64,000 nt of DNA from Climacium dendroides. Lineage: Eukaryota; Streptophyta; Bryopsida; Hypnales; Climaciaceae. The first letter of the stretch is position 1. Every line of letters starts with the position of its first letter. This document shows, one piece after another, positions 24,838-36,780 of the stretch. A program made the position numbers and the translations under genes. Below the pieces are notes generated by a model, which worked only from the letters and a program-made list of their open reading frames with translations, was not told the origin of the DNA and searched no databases. The DNA is taken from contig OX467087.1 in assembly GCA_950106755.1 (NCBI GenBank), forward strand, positions 22,572,047 to 22,636,046, given 5' to 3'.

Positions 24838-25189
24838 AAGGTAAAACAACCCATTGTGGTCAGAATTAGGAGTTTGACCTCATGTTGTTGCTGAAAATTT
24901 TCAATTTTTTTCCCACATTAATACAAGTGTGAGAAATAGTCCATCATGCTCACGTTGTTCACCTAAAGCAATCATAGTATTTTCTAATGTAGAAGGCCTA
25001 AAAAGTCAATCATTACAATGAATTCACTGTGAAAAACTGGAAGTTTGTGATGAAGTCACCAATTACTTCATTATTGTCATATAAAACATGTATTGTGGTC
25101 AAAATATCACATATTGAAAAAATCCATGATGGGGTCATTCCCTAGGTATATACTATGGGTCATCTGACCACAATGAATTGTTTTACCTT
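24838..25189. repeat. MITE-like element, ~352 bp
   Basis: Left end AAGGTAAAACAACCCATTGT followed by GGTCAGA. The right end in reverse complement reads AAGGTAAAACAATTCATTGT followed by GGTCAGA, so terminal inverted repeats are about 27 bp with two mismatches. The interior has no coding potential. The flanking bases do not show a clear duplication. Confidence 0.75.
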
Positions 25190-25388
25190 ATTAGACTTGA
25201 CATTATGTCCCACAATGGTCTTAAGCTTCCCGGCTCTTGAACGTTACTAGTCCATTTCACAATGGGGTGGGTGTTTGCATACAAACCATTCACCAAGGTA
25301 GCAATCTTGATAAGTGTGCAAATCAAGGATCATGCTCAAACTTCGACACAAGACAAGATGCTCACACACAATGGTAATTTTACAAGCT

Positions 25389-25625
25389 TCAATCTATTTT
25401 CTGCAATGCCAACACTTCACATGACATGCTGAGATGCAGATTTTTCACCTTCAACAGCTCCTCTTCATTGTATAATTTGTCAAAGTTTTTTGCAATGTAT
25501 TTGGACTGTCCAATGCAGTTCCTTTCAATTTCAGTGAGCTTTCCTTCCAAATGAAGTTTCACACCATCATATGGCCAGTTCTTCTTCAGCTTCACTTTGA
25601 CATTTGCCTCTGACATCTTTGCCAA
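25389..25625 (-). CDS. Small unknown open frame
   Basis: About 75 codons from an internal Met (MSEANVKVKLKKNWPYDGVK ... GKLTEIERNCIGQSKYIAKN). Charged and helical in appearance, with no known domain. It ends at a TGA at 25389. It may be an exon remnant; the MITE at 24838-25189 separates it from the similar-looking open frame at 24135-24347. Confidence 0.25.
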   Translation of the reverse strand: MAKMSEANVKVKLKKNWPYDGVKLHLEGKLTEIERNCIGQSKYIAKNFDKLYNEEELLKVKNLHLSMSCEVLALQKID

Positions 25626-25719
25626 TTAATTGTTCCTACTTTTTGTGTTATTATATCTCTTGCACTTGGTGTAACATGGTTAATAGTAGTTGTAAAGTTT
25701 TACAATGTGTTCAGTTTGT

Positions 25720-25860
25720 CATAATATGAACAAAGCACATGCATCCCTCCTCGTAGAGAGCTTTTTAATGGTACCAAGAATGCATCTGAGGGATGTATGG
25801 TTCAAGAGATCTCACCATAACAAACAAAACAAACTTAAGGTATGGATGTCCTTCTAGGTA
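25720..25860 (+). repeat. Dispersed repeat R1, partial copy 3
   Basis: Carries the right-hand blocks of R1: GCATCCCTCCTCGTAGAGAG, AATGGTACCAAGAATGCAT, GTTCAAGAGATCTCACCATA and an ACAAACAAAACAAAC tail, as at 20100-20240. Confidence 0.5.
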
Positions 25861-27452
25861 TAGAGAGGTGTGAAATATGATGAGATGGTTACTTTGCTTG
25901 GCTACTATGGAGTGTGACCATTCATATTCCAAGGGACATTCACATTAAGTAGAAATAAGATTTTAAGAGATTGAGATTTTAAACTCAATTTAAAATCCAA
26001 TGTGGTATAGTTCATGGCATGTACTTTATATCTTAAACCCTTGAAGATTTTTTTAATCTTGTCCCATCACCCCATGGCATTAGATGGTGTAGGGGAATAA
26101 TGAATGTGTTTAATCCTTATAGGCCTAGGAAGCCCAATCAGGGTATATTTTGTTTGTGTATTTGAGGTATGAATTGAGGTATAGATTATATACACAAGTT
26201 TGTTGTCATGGTGAACCAAATTCAGTGACATATGGCACTCCCATTTTGGCTCATTAATGCACCTCCTTCACATTTGCAAAGCTATATAATGGTCATGTAT
26301 GCTACATGTATGGTGATGTATTTGAGCATTGTAAAATTTAAATGTTAAAATGGCATCCAATTGAAAGACATTTAACACAAATTTAGGGAATTGTTGTCAA
26401 GGTTGTGTACTTGGGTATTTGAAAAAAGCATGTCTTACAAGGTGAGCATCCTCAAATATCCTCTACAACATTCATTAGGATTAAAGAAGAAGATTTATCC
26501 TTGATGACAAAAGACCTTTGGATAGACTAAAAATGACATTGGATAGTTGGAAAATGACTTTATGAGACAAATCCTTGGTAGATAGGAATAATCTTGTTGA
26601 AATCAATTGTATGGTCCTTAGATACAAGCACACCAACTTGAAGATGAGTTAAAATTATTCCTAATAGAAGGTGGGCTATGGACAAAGCATGATGGACAAT
26701 AATTTGGTTTGCTATAAAATGTCTAAGATGCCACAAGGCATTGTTTGTTATAAGACATTGGATGTCTAGTGTCCAAGATAACTTTGGTTGATGTGACATT
26801 TTCTTAAAATTACATTTCCATCCTTTGTATTGTGAAAATGATTGCTATACAAATTACTCAAAGATTTGGTTAAGGATTATATATGAAAAATCTATGCAAT
26901 ACAATATTGCTTATTAGCAACTCACTTTTCTCTAAAATTTGTTTTCAAAAGAAACCCTAAACAAAAAGTGACTGTTTTTTTGATAGTTGTTTCTACAATC
27001 ATGTTCACAAGGCTTATATTTTAGGCAAGAATATATAGGAGTTGCTAAAAAGTACTTGAAATCATTGTGCATGCTTAGTGTTTTTGACAACCAACCCATA
27101 TGAAATAAATAAATTACTAATATGACTCAAATTCAACTCAATGATATAGCATTAATAAGGCTGCACACAGAAAATTGGATGAAAATCATCCATTTGATAT
27201 GAAAAAAAAGGACTATTTGACCATCCACAGAGCACTTTTGTCCCTGGCTTACTGCAGGGTTAAATGGCTAGATAAAGGATGAGCCGTGTTTACATGGATG
27301 TTGGGTTCCCCAATCACCATGACTAAATCTCACAACCTAAAATCACGAGGTACATGCAGAAGCGATGAAAGCTTCTTGGATAAGCATGATCTTGCTAGCT
27401 CTCTCTTTTAAAAAAAATCTTTCCCTGGCCTAGAATTGACAATGCTGCTTGA

Positions 27453-30400
27453 TCAAAACCGACTTGCTGTGGTACCTGGCACATCGTCGTAGGTGTTCAA
27501 GTCGACTACAAGCCCACGCGGCACACGATTGGGAGCACTAGCTCGCTCTATTGCAGAAACTATCTGATTAGAGAGCCTTCTTGCAGCCCAGGTGCGTTGC
27601 CATGGCTTCATGTGCACTATCTGCGTAGCAACCAAGGCAGTCAAACCGCTATTAGTTAAGCGCCTACTGCAGCAAGAAGCCTGTCCACTATTGAGTTAGC
27701 TTTACAGCTACTACATTCTGTAAAATCGGTGTGCACATGTCACAACTCTAAAACTGCAAAGATTTGCTTTTTCTAAATCCATGTCCCGAATTGCAGTAAG
27801 GTTTAACTCCGATGTCCAACAATGACCCCTTTTAGTAGAGACAAATGTCTGAAGGAAACAATTTACCTCATCAGCATTGAAACTTTCCACAATGACGCCA
27901 CCACGACGAGGAACCCCAAGCTCTCGCCAGTCCATCTGAAACTGGCCGAAGGTCTGCGCAAGCTCCTGTATAAGTCACAGAAAGTTGAGTGAAAATTTGA
28001 GGTGAAAATATGCAGAGACGACCAAGTCTATTAACTTAGTGCCCGTCCACCCTACCTTTGCCCCAAGTGCCCAAGCAAAAAAAAAAGACCCCTTGATTTG
28101 GTTCAACATGAAAGTCGCCACTTTTGGCCGTTTGGGTACTTAGGGGATAATAAAGAACGGCAAACTTTCAAACCTTGAACGCAGGCAGTGTCCAATTTGG
28201 TCAAGAAATAAACCGCAAATGCAACATGTGGGCGTTAATGCAACACGCACACATGATTTACAATTAAATCACCATTGTGTAACGACATCTCTTACCTTGC
28301 TGAGAGGTAGACTATGATCACCAATAACTCCAAGAACATGACCCCTATAGTCTGCATTGGAACCCTGCATACACTTGACGAAGATCATCAGGAAGAGAAT
28401 CTCACAGCTCAATACCCTATCGGAAATAAATATCCTGTGTCACCATACTAAATTTGAAAGTATTTCAGGAAGTTGGCTACAGTAGTTGTTACAAAGAGAG
28501 ACAAAACCGCACCTGTCCATGAATCTCCAATACAGGAATGCCGTTCAAAGTCTTCAAAAATAAAGGATAGCACCAGTCAGCATTTCTGGTCCGTAAGAAT
28601 GGGTGATGCTAATGTTCAACTACTTAAAAATGAATGTCAATATCTTGTATAAGGGCACACATCTGACTTGTACAAGAACGTGTAAATGATGTATCAATGT
28701 AAATGGATTGTTGTTTCATACTTGATGTGAAACCCAATTGAGATACTCTTCCCATTGCATTTGAGGGGCATCACGGTCGGGACGTAGAACCTCCCACCCA
28801 TTCTTTCGTAACTCCTTTTCTAGCACATTTGCTACCTGCAGAATTTCACCATACTAAACCCCTTGCGCACATCAAAAAGGCACTCAAAAAGGCATTCACA
28901 AGATACAAATAGATTACCCTCAGGTCAAGGTTTGGAAATGCAACATACGTCCATATTAAATTCCCGCTCTCCAGCCGCTCCTGGTTCCGATTGACTGTCA
29001 ATCCAATGACCAGGCACCACACTGATGGTATCTCTTGCTCCAATAAGATTAGAAGCTTGTCGGTACACGAAAGCAGATTGGGGTGTCTCTCGCACAGCCT
29101 GCATCGGTCATGCACCTCTCAGTGCTCATGAAACAAGCTCCTCTTCTACCTCCCGGAAATATTTGGAAGGTAAACCTCTTCACCTAAGAATGTAGACCTC
29201 TTCATCTTGTAAACCTGTATGAATTTGCGATAGCAGCAGTAAGATCGAAGAACTTACACGTGTGCCAAATATCTGTGATATCTTCAAAAAACTTGACCGA
29301 AGTTGGATAGGAAGTCTGTTCTTCCTGCTAGGAATTTCATCCCGGAGGAAGTCCACTGGTATTCTTGCAGAACCTGCTGCTACCTGAAATGTGTATCACA
29401 TGAAATTGAACTTCAGGAAATAGTAATACAAATAGTACAGGTTCTAGTGTCAATCACGAAAGAGAATATGCATTTATTTTGAACAAGGCTTTCAGGTAAG
29501 CTTCACCTAAAGACCTTCCACTGACAGGCATGCAGTAACAAGTAGGCTTCAGAAAAGGCAGTGTTGCGTGGCACAGTAATCATAGTTCTTGAAGGCACTC
29601 CTCAAATCTGTCTGGGTGGAAGCAAAATGGAACTTACAGCTTTACAATCGTTGGTGAGCTTTAAGGTCTTAGAATAGTGGATGTCCAGACCACTCTTCAC
29701 AGGTTCCACCATCAGCTTTGTCTGAGCAGGAAGTAAACGTGAGTACCAACAAACCCGGGGTCCTCTCGATTTGACTGACGCCACAAGAGGTTCTGTCTTG
29801 GGGGGGATCGGATTCAATGTGCACAAGCGTAAATCGATTCACTATTCACAAGGTGTAAATCGATTTTAATATGCACAAGATTCTCTTAATGAACAGTGAT
29901 TTGAAGCTCGAAAAGTCGCCTCATAGCCTCCATCCACAACAGGGACAGGGGCAATAAAACTAAATTGCACACACGAAATTCTGTTAAGAACCATACCACA
30001 TCTTTGAGCCAATCGAATTGCACACTCCAGTAGGGTCCCTTCTTGAGTGGCACCTAGTCCCATAAAACCAAGTTCGCCCATGAGCATATAAGAGATAGAT
30101 TAAGAGAATGTTGCAAAAGAATATATTGTACATGAACCGATTTCCATGTATCAAAGAGATCAATGCAGCATTGAAAACAGGATAGCTTTCGAGAAGATTG
30201 ATCTTATGGAATCAACTAATCCTACCTCCCAGTTGGCACGCAGAATAATAGTTGTTGCACCAACAGAGAATTGACGCTTCACGGTCAAAGCAGGGACAGG
30301 CAGAAGCTCCACTACTGGGCGTAATGCTGCAAAGCGCACCAGAGATTAATGGCTCGCTCAGGTCCGAGATATACCGTGTCTTCCTGACAAAGCCCAGGTC

Positions 30401-33400
30401 GCATAAAAGCGGAAAGATCACTACACCGATTATTTCAACTACTGTGAGATGCACTAATTGTTTTATATTGCATTTTTGTACTAAAATACTTTTTTTTTTT
30501 AGTTTTTAATTTTTATTGATTTCTTAGAGGAGAAGGGTGTCTAATATGCCCTAAAGCCATTAAAAATTCAAAATATAAATTATTCTAGTTGAAAAGTGCG
30601 ATCTAAAACAATTCTTGCAGTAACTGAAATAAGCGATGTGTTTAAACATCCCCACAAGTAGAGCACAAATTCAAACGCAAAAAAGGATAATTCAGCAGCA
30701 CGTAGACTTCGTACTGTCTATTGACAGTATAATGACCCAGTTCCTTAAATTGTCAAGAGCAGAGGGTATTGAATGCCAAGGACTTCAACTGCGTTGTGAT
30801 TACAAAACATATTCCCCACCTAAAAAACCAAAAATTGGAACCTTCGATTTGATGCAGACGTGAGGAACCAGGCGAAGCTTTTGGATCCTAGAATTCTCCA
30901 AAGAGTCATCGCTTGAGTTTTTTTCATGGTCTAACCGCGCGTCCAATTTGACACCACTTTTGATAGACAACGGAACGTATTGCCACCGCCACCTAGCATT
31001 CTTGTCTGCATGAGCACATATTCGCAACAACTGCGTCAAAGTTTAAAAAATGCCCAAATCACTACACGAGATGTCACCAGCAACGAAAAGGGCCAAAATA
31101 GTGTGCTGCTATATGTTATAAATATTAATCTTAGGCTTCACGCTGGCCTTGCACGCCTTGAACTTGATCGACAAAGAACTTCGAAAAAATTCTTGTCTGT
31201 AATATGTCAATCTCAACTTCATGACAGCAACCCTGTATAACACCACCCTTTCTACAGTACCTCATTACAGTGATCTAGATTGATTAGAACCCCAACATCC
31301 AGCATTGCCTTCTCACATTCTTTCCTACCAGAAGTAAGACTCTCCTGAATCTTGCCCTCATTGAACGTCGAGCTCTTAAAAATCTTCCGTGAAAAGGGAA
31401 GTTTCTATGCGCATACTCTTGGGAGAATGCATGACTGGAAAATGCTATAGTGGACCTGGAGGAAACCAAGCATACTACAGGGATACTTCCCTTCAAGCAA
31501 AAAGATTCGACCTCTGCAGACGAAGCCCCTGATCCTGACTTCAGGGGGTGATCTTTGAAGACCCTCAAAAATCAAGAACCCTATGGAACGGAGCAAGTAG
31601 GGTTTGTGAAAAGGCTTCCGGTCTAATCGACAGTTTACAAAAAGAAGGGTCTCTTAGGACAGATTAATCTCATTGTCCTTCAGTCCTACACTAATTCTTC
31701 AGATAGGAGTTTGCGTTTTCAATACTGCATAATATATTGGATCTACACGGCTGGTCCTGTATACAACTCGTGTATCACTAATTGATTAAGTTTACAAAAC
31801 TTTCCCTAGATTCTTTGCATAAAGTTGCCCTGCACGCTCCCTAGAAATTCAATATTCCCCATAAACCTTGACAATTTGATACAGGGAAAAGCAAGGATTG
31901 CAAGGGACGAACCAACCTAAGCCCAAGCAATTCGGCAATGAGACCGCTCTTTGCAATTTTAATCGCAATCCAGGTCCCGCACTCAGCTTCGCTCCTACCT
32001 TCCATCTGTATTCCTGCCAGAGACAACACAGAGTAGGTTGTGATGACACTAATTGCTACAAATTCCCTCGGAAATTCGCTAAAGAGTCTCTTGCGCACAG
32101 ACATTATTGTCAAGACCTCAGTGTCTCGTATAATGTCCCCAATAATGCTCATTCCAGTAAACCACAAGCTCCAATATTTCCAAAGTCTACATTTCCAAAA
32201 GGTATAAGGCAAGTGTGTCTTTATTTGTGATTGGGTCACAGATCTTCATGACTGGTGCGAGAACAGAGTCCAAAAGCCCTCAAGCAAGGAGTGAACACAT
32301 TGGAAGTTTCACACAATTCAGGCCTAAGGGTATTTTAACCAAGGACTTTCCTATGCATAGACATTACTGCTAAGACAGTTGGACTGTCCACAATATATCG
32401 TACAGCTCATTCAACTAAACCACAAGCTCCATTACTTCCAAAATCTATGCATTGAAGTAGCATGAGTTTGTTTGTCATTAGGACATAGATCTCCACAGCC
32501 AACGGTACTGTAGAATAACCCTCTAAGCGAGAGTATGCACATTTAAGGTTTCACACAAGGAATAGAGAATTCTGACAAAATATTGTCCTAAAAGATTACC
32601 AAAACTACACAAAAACAGCCAAAAGTTCTGAGCTCAGATTGAGCAGTCCGGCGTGCGGCAACGACAGAGAGCATACTACTTAAACCTTAAACAAATAGTG
32701 AACTCCTCCCCTCCATTCAGCAACAATTACTCGTTGTTTCCTTAGCCGATGCGTCGTTACAAGACGAGTGATTCAAAAAATTCAAAAATTCAAACCAAGG
32801 AGTAGTGAATATCGAAGCATTTTCATCCTCAAAAGTTACAAAAATTAGTAACAACCAAAACAGGGATCTGAGTTCAGATTGCCATATCCAGCATGTGGAA
32901 ACGAAACAGAGCATACTACTTGACCCCTATGCAATTGCAAATTCCTCCAATAATTCCAGCAACAATAATTCATCGTTTCCTCTGCTAATGCGAATGATTC
33001 AAAAACTTCAAAATTTCAATCCTAAGAATTTCTAAATTTCTGGATTTAACGCGAATATTGAGTTCCACTCTTCCCGCACTGATAAATCCTCAAGAATTGA
33101 CAAAACAATGAAGAAGAGGAAGAAGACGAAGCACGGACCTGGCGAATTAAACCTTATGTAATAGCGAATTCTTCCATCCAGCAACAATAACTGGTCGTTT
33201 CCTTAGCTGATGCGAGTGATTCATAAAATTCAAAAACTCAAACCTAAGAATTTCCGAATTTCTGGATTAAATACTCCATCACACATCCAGAGTTCCCAAA
33301 GCATTTCGTCCCGCACTGACGACAATGAAGGAGGCGAAGAAGAAGACAAAGCACATACCTGGCCGAGGAGTTTGCCGTAGTAAGGAGGCGGCACGTACAA

Positions 33401-33514
33401 GGGATGGGGCTGCGCAAAACAGAAGCTCCCAACGCAGACCTCTTTCTCCAGTGCATCGTCGTCATTGTTCCTCTTCCAAGTGCCATTGCCGTTGCCGCCC
33501 GTCATTGTGACCAT
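27453..33514 (-). CDS. Unknown N-terminal part fused to amidase_3 (N-acetylmuramoyl-L-alanine amidase) domain
   Basis: Fourteen exons join in phase: 33514-33359, 32013-31867, 31404-31261, 31030-30820, 30326-30226, 30053-29997, 29721-29638, 29383-29258, 29098-28949, 28835-28722, 28551-28513, 28364-28296, 27965-27867 and 27620-27453, giving 554 residues. Residues ~365-530 show the zinc amidase_3 pattern: ISVVPGHW (His373), PGAAGEREFN (Glu386), PVLEIHGQGSN (His441) and GGVIVESF (Glu493). These enzymes cut the amide bond between muramic acid and the stem peptide. The wording resembles cyanobacterial rather than Gram-negative AmiC proteins, suggesting plastid ancestry. Residues 1-342 (VGAKLSAGPGLRLKLQRAVS; VVELLPVPALTVKRQFSVGA; VKSGLDIHYSKTLKLTND) match no family I recognise and look rich in beta strands. 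No clear transit peptide is seen. Two separate genes are possible, since an in-frame ATG lies at 29102-29104 just before exon 9, but exon 8 ends in an ideal GTAAGT donor and phases agree. Confidence 0.8.
32040..33350. repeat. Degenerate ~230-260 bp tandem repeats inside intron 1
   Basis: Intron 1 of the amidase-containing gene consists largely of diverged tandem copies. The block CAGCAACAAT(A/T)A..CGTTTCCT(T/C)(A/T)GC(T/C)GATGCG recurs near 32720, 32960 and 33185. AGAGCATACTACTT recurs near 32670 and 32910. The ACCACAAGCTCCA(A/T)TA block recurs near 32160 and 32420. The unit near 33070-33145 even repeats the exon 1 donor surroundings (GAAGAAGAC.AAGCAC..ACCTGGC). Expansion of the intron by local duplication is the simplest reading. 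Confidence 0.7.
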
Positions 33515-33751
33515 TTCCGGCGACTCGCAGATGAGGAGACTCGCTCGGAATGCTGCGTCTCCTCATGAGAGGAGCCGCAGCCAAGTTGTGGCGACTGAAT
33601 TGCAAGCGAACATAGTAAGAGAGACGGATTGAGCAAAATGGAGGGAGGACTGAGGGAGTGCCATGAGTCGTCATGGGATTCGTTGGACTGGGAGAGCCAG
33701 CTCAGCTTATTTTCCCGTCCGCGGTCATGGAGTCACACATTCAGTAGGGGG
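33515..33751 (-). promoter_or_regulatory. Probable promoter/leader of the amidase-containing gene
   Basis: GC-richer DNA directly upstream of the ATG at 33512-33514. It extends to the family A element that starts at 33752. I see no convincing TATA box. A second in-frame ATG follows at 33503-33505, so the exact start is uncertain by three codons. Confidence 0.35.
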
Positions 33752-33956
33752 CCAGGGAGAACTGACCCCTCATTGGCCAGGGTTAATTGTGAAAAAAAGC
33801 CCCCTATTCTTTGGCCACGATTTTTTATATTTGGGGTCGCTGATTGCAAATCTGAATTCCGAATTTGCAAAAAAATTCATCTGATTGCAAATAAAAAATT
33901 CCACAACGTTTTTCCCAGGGGTAAAACGGGGCAATGAGGCAGTTAGTTCACCCTAG
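33752..33956 (+). repeat. Inverted-repeat element, family A, copy 3
   Basis: Left end CCAGGGAGAACTGACCCCTC followed by ATTG. The right end in reverse complement reads CTAGGGTGAACTAACTGCCT followed by CATTG. The interior matches copy 2 (GAATTTGCAAA...GCAAATAAAAAATTCCA...CCAGGGGTAAAAC). Flanks TTCAGTAGGGG and TTCAGTCAGTAGGG suggest an imperfect target duplication of 10 or more bp. It lies 240 bp upstream of the amidase-containing gene. Confidence 0.75.
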
Positions 33957-36780
33957 CCTTCAGTCAGTAGGGTGTCTCAAATTCAAGAGAGGGTGGGACT
34001 CATTTGCGTTAATTTTGAATTCAAAGAAATTGGGTTTTGTAACCAATGTGGTCTCGATATTGTCACAAATCAATTTTGTAAGACTTTAAACATTGGACAT
34101 GGGTCGAGCCCCAGCTTCAAGCTTTCATAATTTATAGTAATTTCAGTGCAAGTTGTAAATTCACCAAATTTTTTGCTGTTTGTGCCATTTCTATCTTTGC
34201 ACTTTTGTAAATATTTGCTTCGCCAAATAATGTTGCAAATCATATCCGCCATGGCTTAAGTTATCGGTTATGGGTGGCTTCACTTTAAGGGCCTATTTAC
34301 ACCAAAAACTTGGGCTCCAACTTATTCAAGGATGAGACCATTGTAAGTGGGGTACCATATTTGAAACAAAGGACTTATAAGTAGGTAGTGGTTCAAACAT
34401 TTGGTGTAAACCAAAAGAATTGAGTCATGGCCCATTGTGCATTTGGGTTGAATTTTTTAAGTAGAATTATCTATAGAAGCCTTTTTTAGATTTACCCCAT
34501 AGGCATAGAGTCTCTTATATTCAATGCTATCCTAAATCTTTGTATGCTCTTTTGTTCTACTTCTCTCAAATTTTGGTTGTTTTTGATGATTTTTGGCCAT
34601 ATTAGGCCAAAACCGGTTCAAAAACATGTGGTAAATAAACATAAATGGTTGCTTGGAAAAAGTCTTCCTGAATTTCTTCTTGGCCTTTGGAATTGGACAC
34701 TTCCAAGACCTTTCTAAGAAATACTCCCCTTAGGTTTAGGAAGTCACTATCCACTTTGACCATATAGGATTTCAACAAGGATTTTCATCCACTAAAAAAA
34801 TGATGGGTTATAACCCATGTTTTTTTTTGTGTAAACCCCAAAGCTAGGGACTTAGCTATCTTCCAATCAAAACACTCCATTTCTTGGGGCACCAACCCAA
34901 AGTTTTTGGTATAAAGAGGCCCTAAGTTATATTTCCTCTATCTCTAAATAAATTTGGGGTTTTCAAATATACTTATCCCAAATTAATTTCAAAATTGACT
35001 CTCTACAACTTGATGGACAACAATTAAAGCTACTTTGAACATCACATGAAGCAAAAGAATCCAAAATGTTACACTTCAAAGACTATACAACAATTCAATC
35101 CCTACAAAGGAAATTGAAACACAACCTCTAATCAATCAAAGGCAAAGAATTCAACCCACATCTATACATAAACTACTACCAATAAATCTCTTGTTGAGAA
35201 TTTCTTAGACTTGAATTAGAGGACATTGTTGGAATTGAATATAGAAGACATCAGTGAACATTATTGCACCAACATTGCTTGGAGAATGATCAAAATTAAT
35301 ACCACTAGAGCAATTCCAAAAAAGGCAAAAAAAATTCGAATTTGACGCTTGTTTTCAACATGTGTTGCTTCATTGTTGACATCCGTTTTTTTTACGCCTA
35401 GTGGGATTTAGTAGAAGCTATAGCCTATAATAACTACACAATCTTTTGAATATAATAGCTATTTTTACACTAATCTAGACATTTTTAAGAACCCCCATAT
35501 TTATTTTGGGATAGAGGAAGTATACAATAAGGTAGTATACTTTAAAAATGACCATTTAATGGCTAGTTTGCCTTTTTCATAGGTTTCCATAGAAAAAATC
35601 TTTTGATCATTTTTCAGGGAAAGAAAAATAGATGTGGAACCTAATACAAGTGATTTTGTATTTTTCCCATATTTGAGTTACTTATAAATTTTCAAAGATT
35701 TAGGGCATAGGCAGCTATTTGTGACCATAGATCTTCCAAAATGTGTCCACTTGTAACTTGTAAAGAGATGTGTGGAAATCAAAGACAATGATTGGCTCTT
35801 GCAATAGAAAAATAATTTTTTGTTAATTCATTCAACTACTAAAGGGATCCATTTAAGGATCACCTCATCTCCATTCTCCAACTAATAATAGAGGCAATGT
35901 GAAAGAGATGGGTAGTTTTAGAGCATACTACTTGAAAGTTAATTGTAAAGTGTGTACGATGCAGGACCACCAGTTTGAGTTTGGAAAATATACGGGACAA
36001 AATTCTTTAGAGTACTAAAACTAAGGTTTGATGAAATTTGATGCCATGTTTCTTTTGTACTATTCTTAGTTAAACATTCATCTTATACTTGTTTACAAAC
36101 ACATGATGAACTTTACAATTAACTCTAGTGACTAGAGCACCGCCACCCCTGCGCATAATATAAGGCTAGGACAACAAAAACATGGACCAGTTTCACTTAA
36201 TATCCCCATTGTAGCGCTGGTAGAGTTTAGTTTCAAGGAGGGCGCACCAAATATTGGTTTTTTCTCCATAGCACAACGTGGGCAGTTCAAACTTCCCTAC
36301 ACCCAAAGTTTGAAGATCTTTCTTTTGGAGGGTGTTTTCTTGTTGGAGATTTGATGGCGATGCACGGTCAAGGCTTAGTCGAAGAACATAGGGGCAGAAG
36401 AAGTAGCCTTGGGGCGGGATATATGAGCACAATGAAGGAATGTTGAGATGGGAGGCTGGGTGATTCAAGAAGAGTCCATTTTGGCACTAATGGTTGAGGT
36501 AGCAAAAACTCAGATCTTGGCAAAAGAACAAGCCAGGGTTTTGATACCCTTATTTCAAGGATGCAACAAGCCTTCAGAGTCAATGCTACCCTAAACCAAT
36601 GGCCAATTCCTTGATTAGAGTGTAGAGGCAATTTTGGCAACTTCAGTGTTGAAGGAAGAGGGCACATCAAAGCTAAGGGAGAGCCTACAATCAATCTACA
36701 ATCATAGTCACCAATTCGAGGGAGTGCTGCCACTACACAAATAATCAACTTTAACATTTTTGCTCTTGATGCTTGTTTTG
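33957..36780. other. Intergenic DNA
   Basis: No supportable gene. The minus-strand frames at 36193-36468 and 36368-36757 are Leu/Pro/Ser-rich without motifs and probably spurious. The element at 35532-35931 is listed separately. Confidence 0.45.
35532..35931 (+). repeat. MITE-like element, family B, copy 1
   Basis: Left end GTAGTATACTTTAAAAATGA and right end, in reverse complement, GTAGTATGCTCTAAAACTAC form terminal inverted repeats of about 20 bp. A second copy lies at 59043-59448 in the same orientation, sharing GCCTTTTTCATAGGTTT, AGATGTGGAACCTAA, CCACTTGTAACTTGTAAAGA and GATTGGCTCTTGCAATA. Confidence 0.75.

Larger units (their letters stand above)
23213..27452. other. Intergenic DNA with two small open frames and elements
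   Basis: Apart from the items listed separately (24135-24347, 24838-25189, 25389-25625, 25720-25860), I see AT-rich DNA. A diverged fragment of the 18.6-19.5 kb repeat family lies near 23640-23750. 27240-27452 is probably 3' UTR and flank of the minus-strand gene that ends at 27453. Confidence 0.45.

Noticed and set aside
29150..29258. Read-through C-terminus after exon 8 (ending the N-terminal part as a separate protein)
   Set aside because: It would ignore an ideal GTAAGT donor, and the alternative small intron would be only about 43 bp; joining to exon 9 keeps phase. Kept as the main rival model.
36193..36757. Two minus-strand open frames of 91 and 129 codons
   Set aside because: Leu/Pro/Ser-rich without motifs, mutually overlapping, and not splice-linked to anything.
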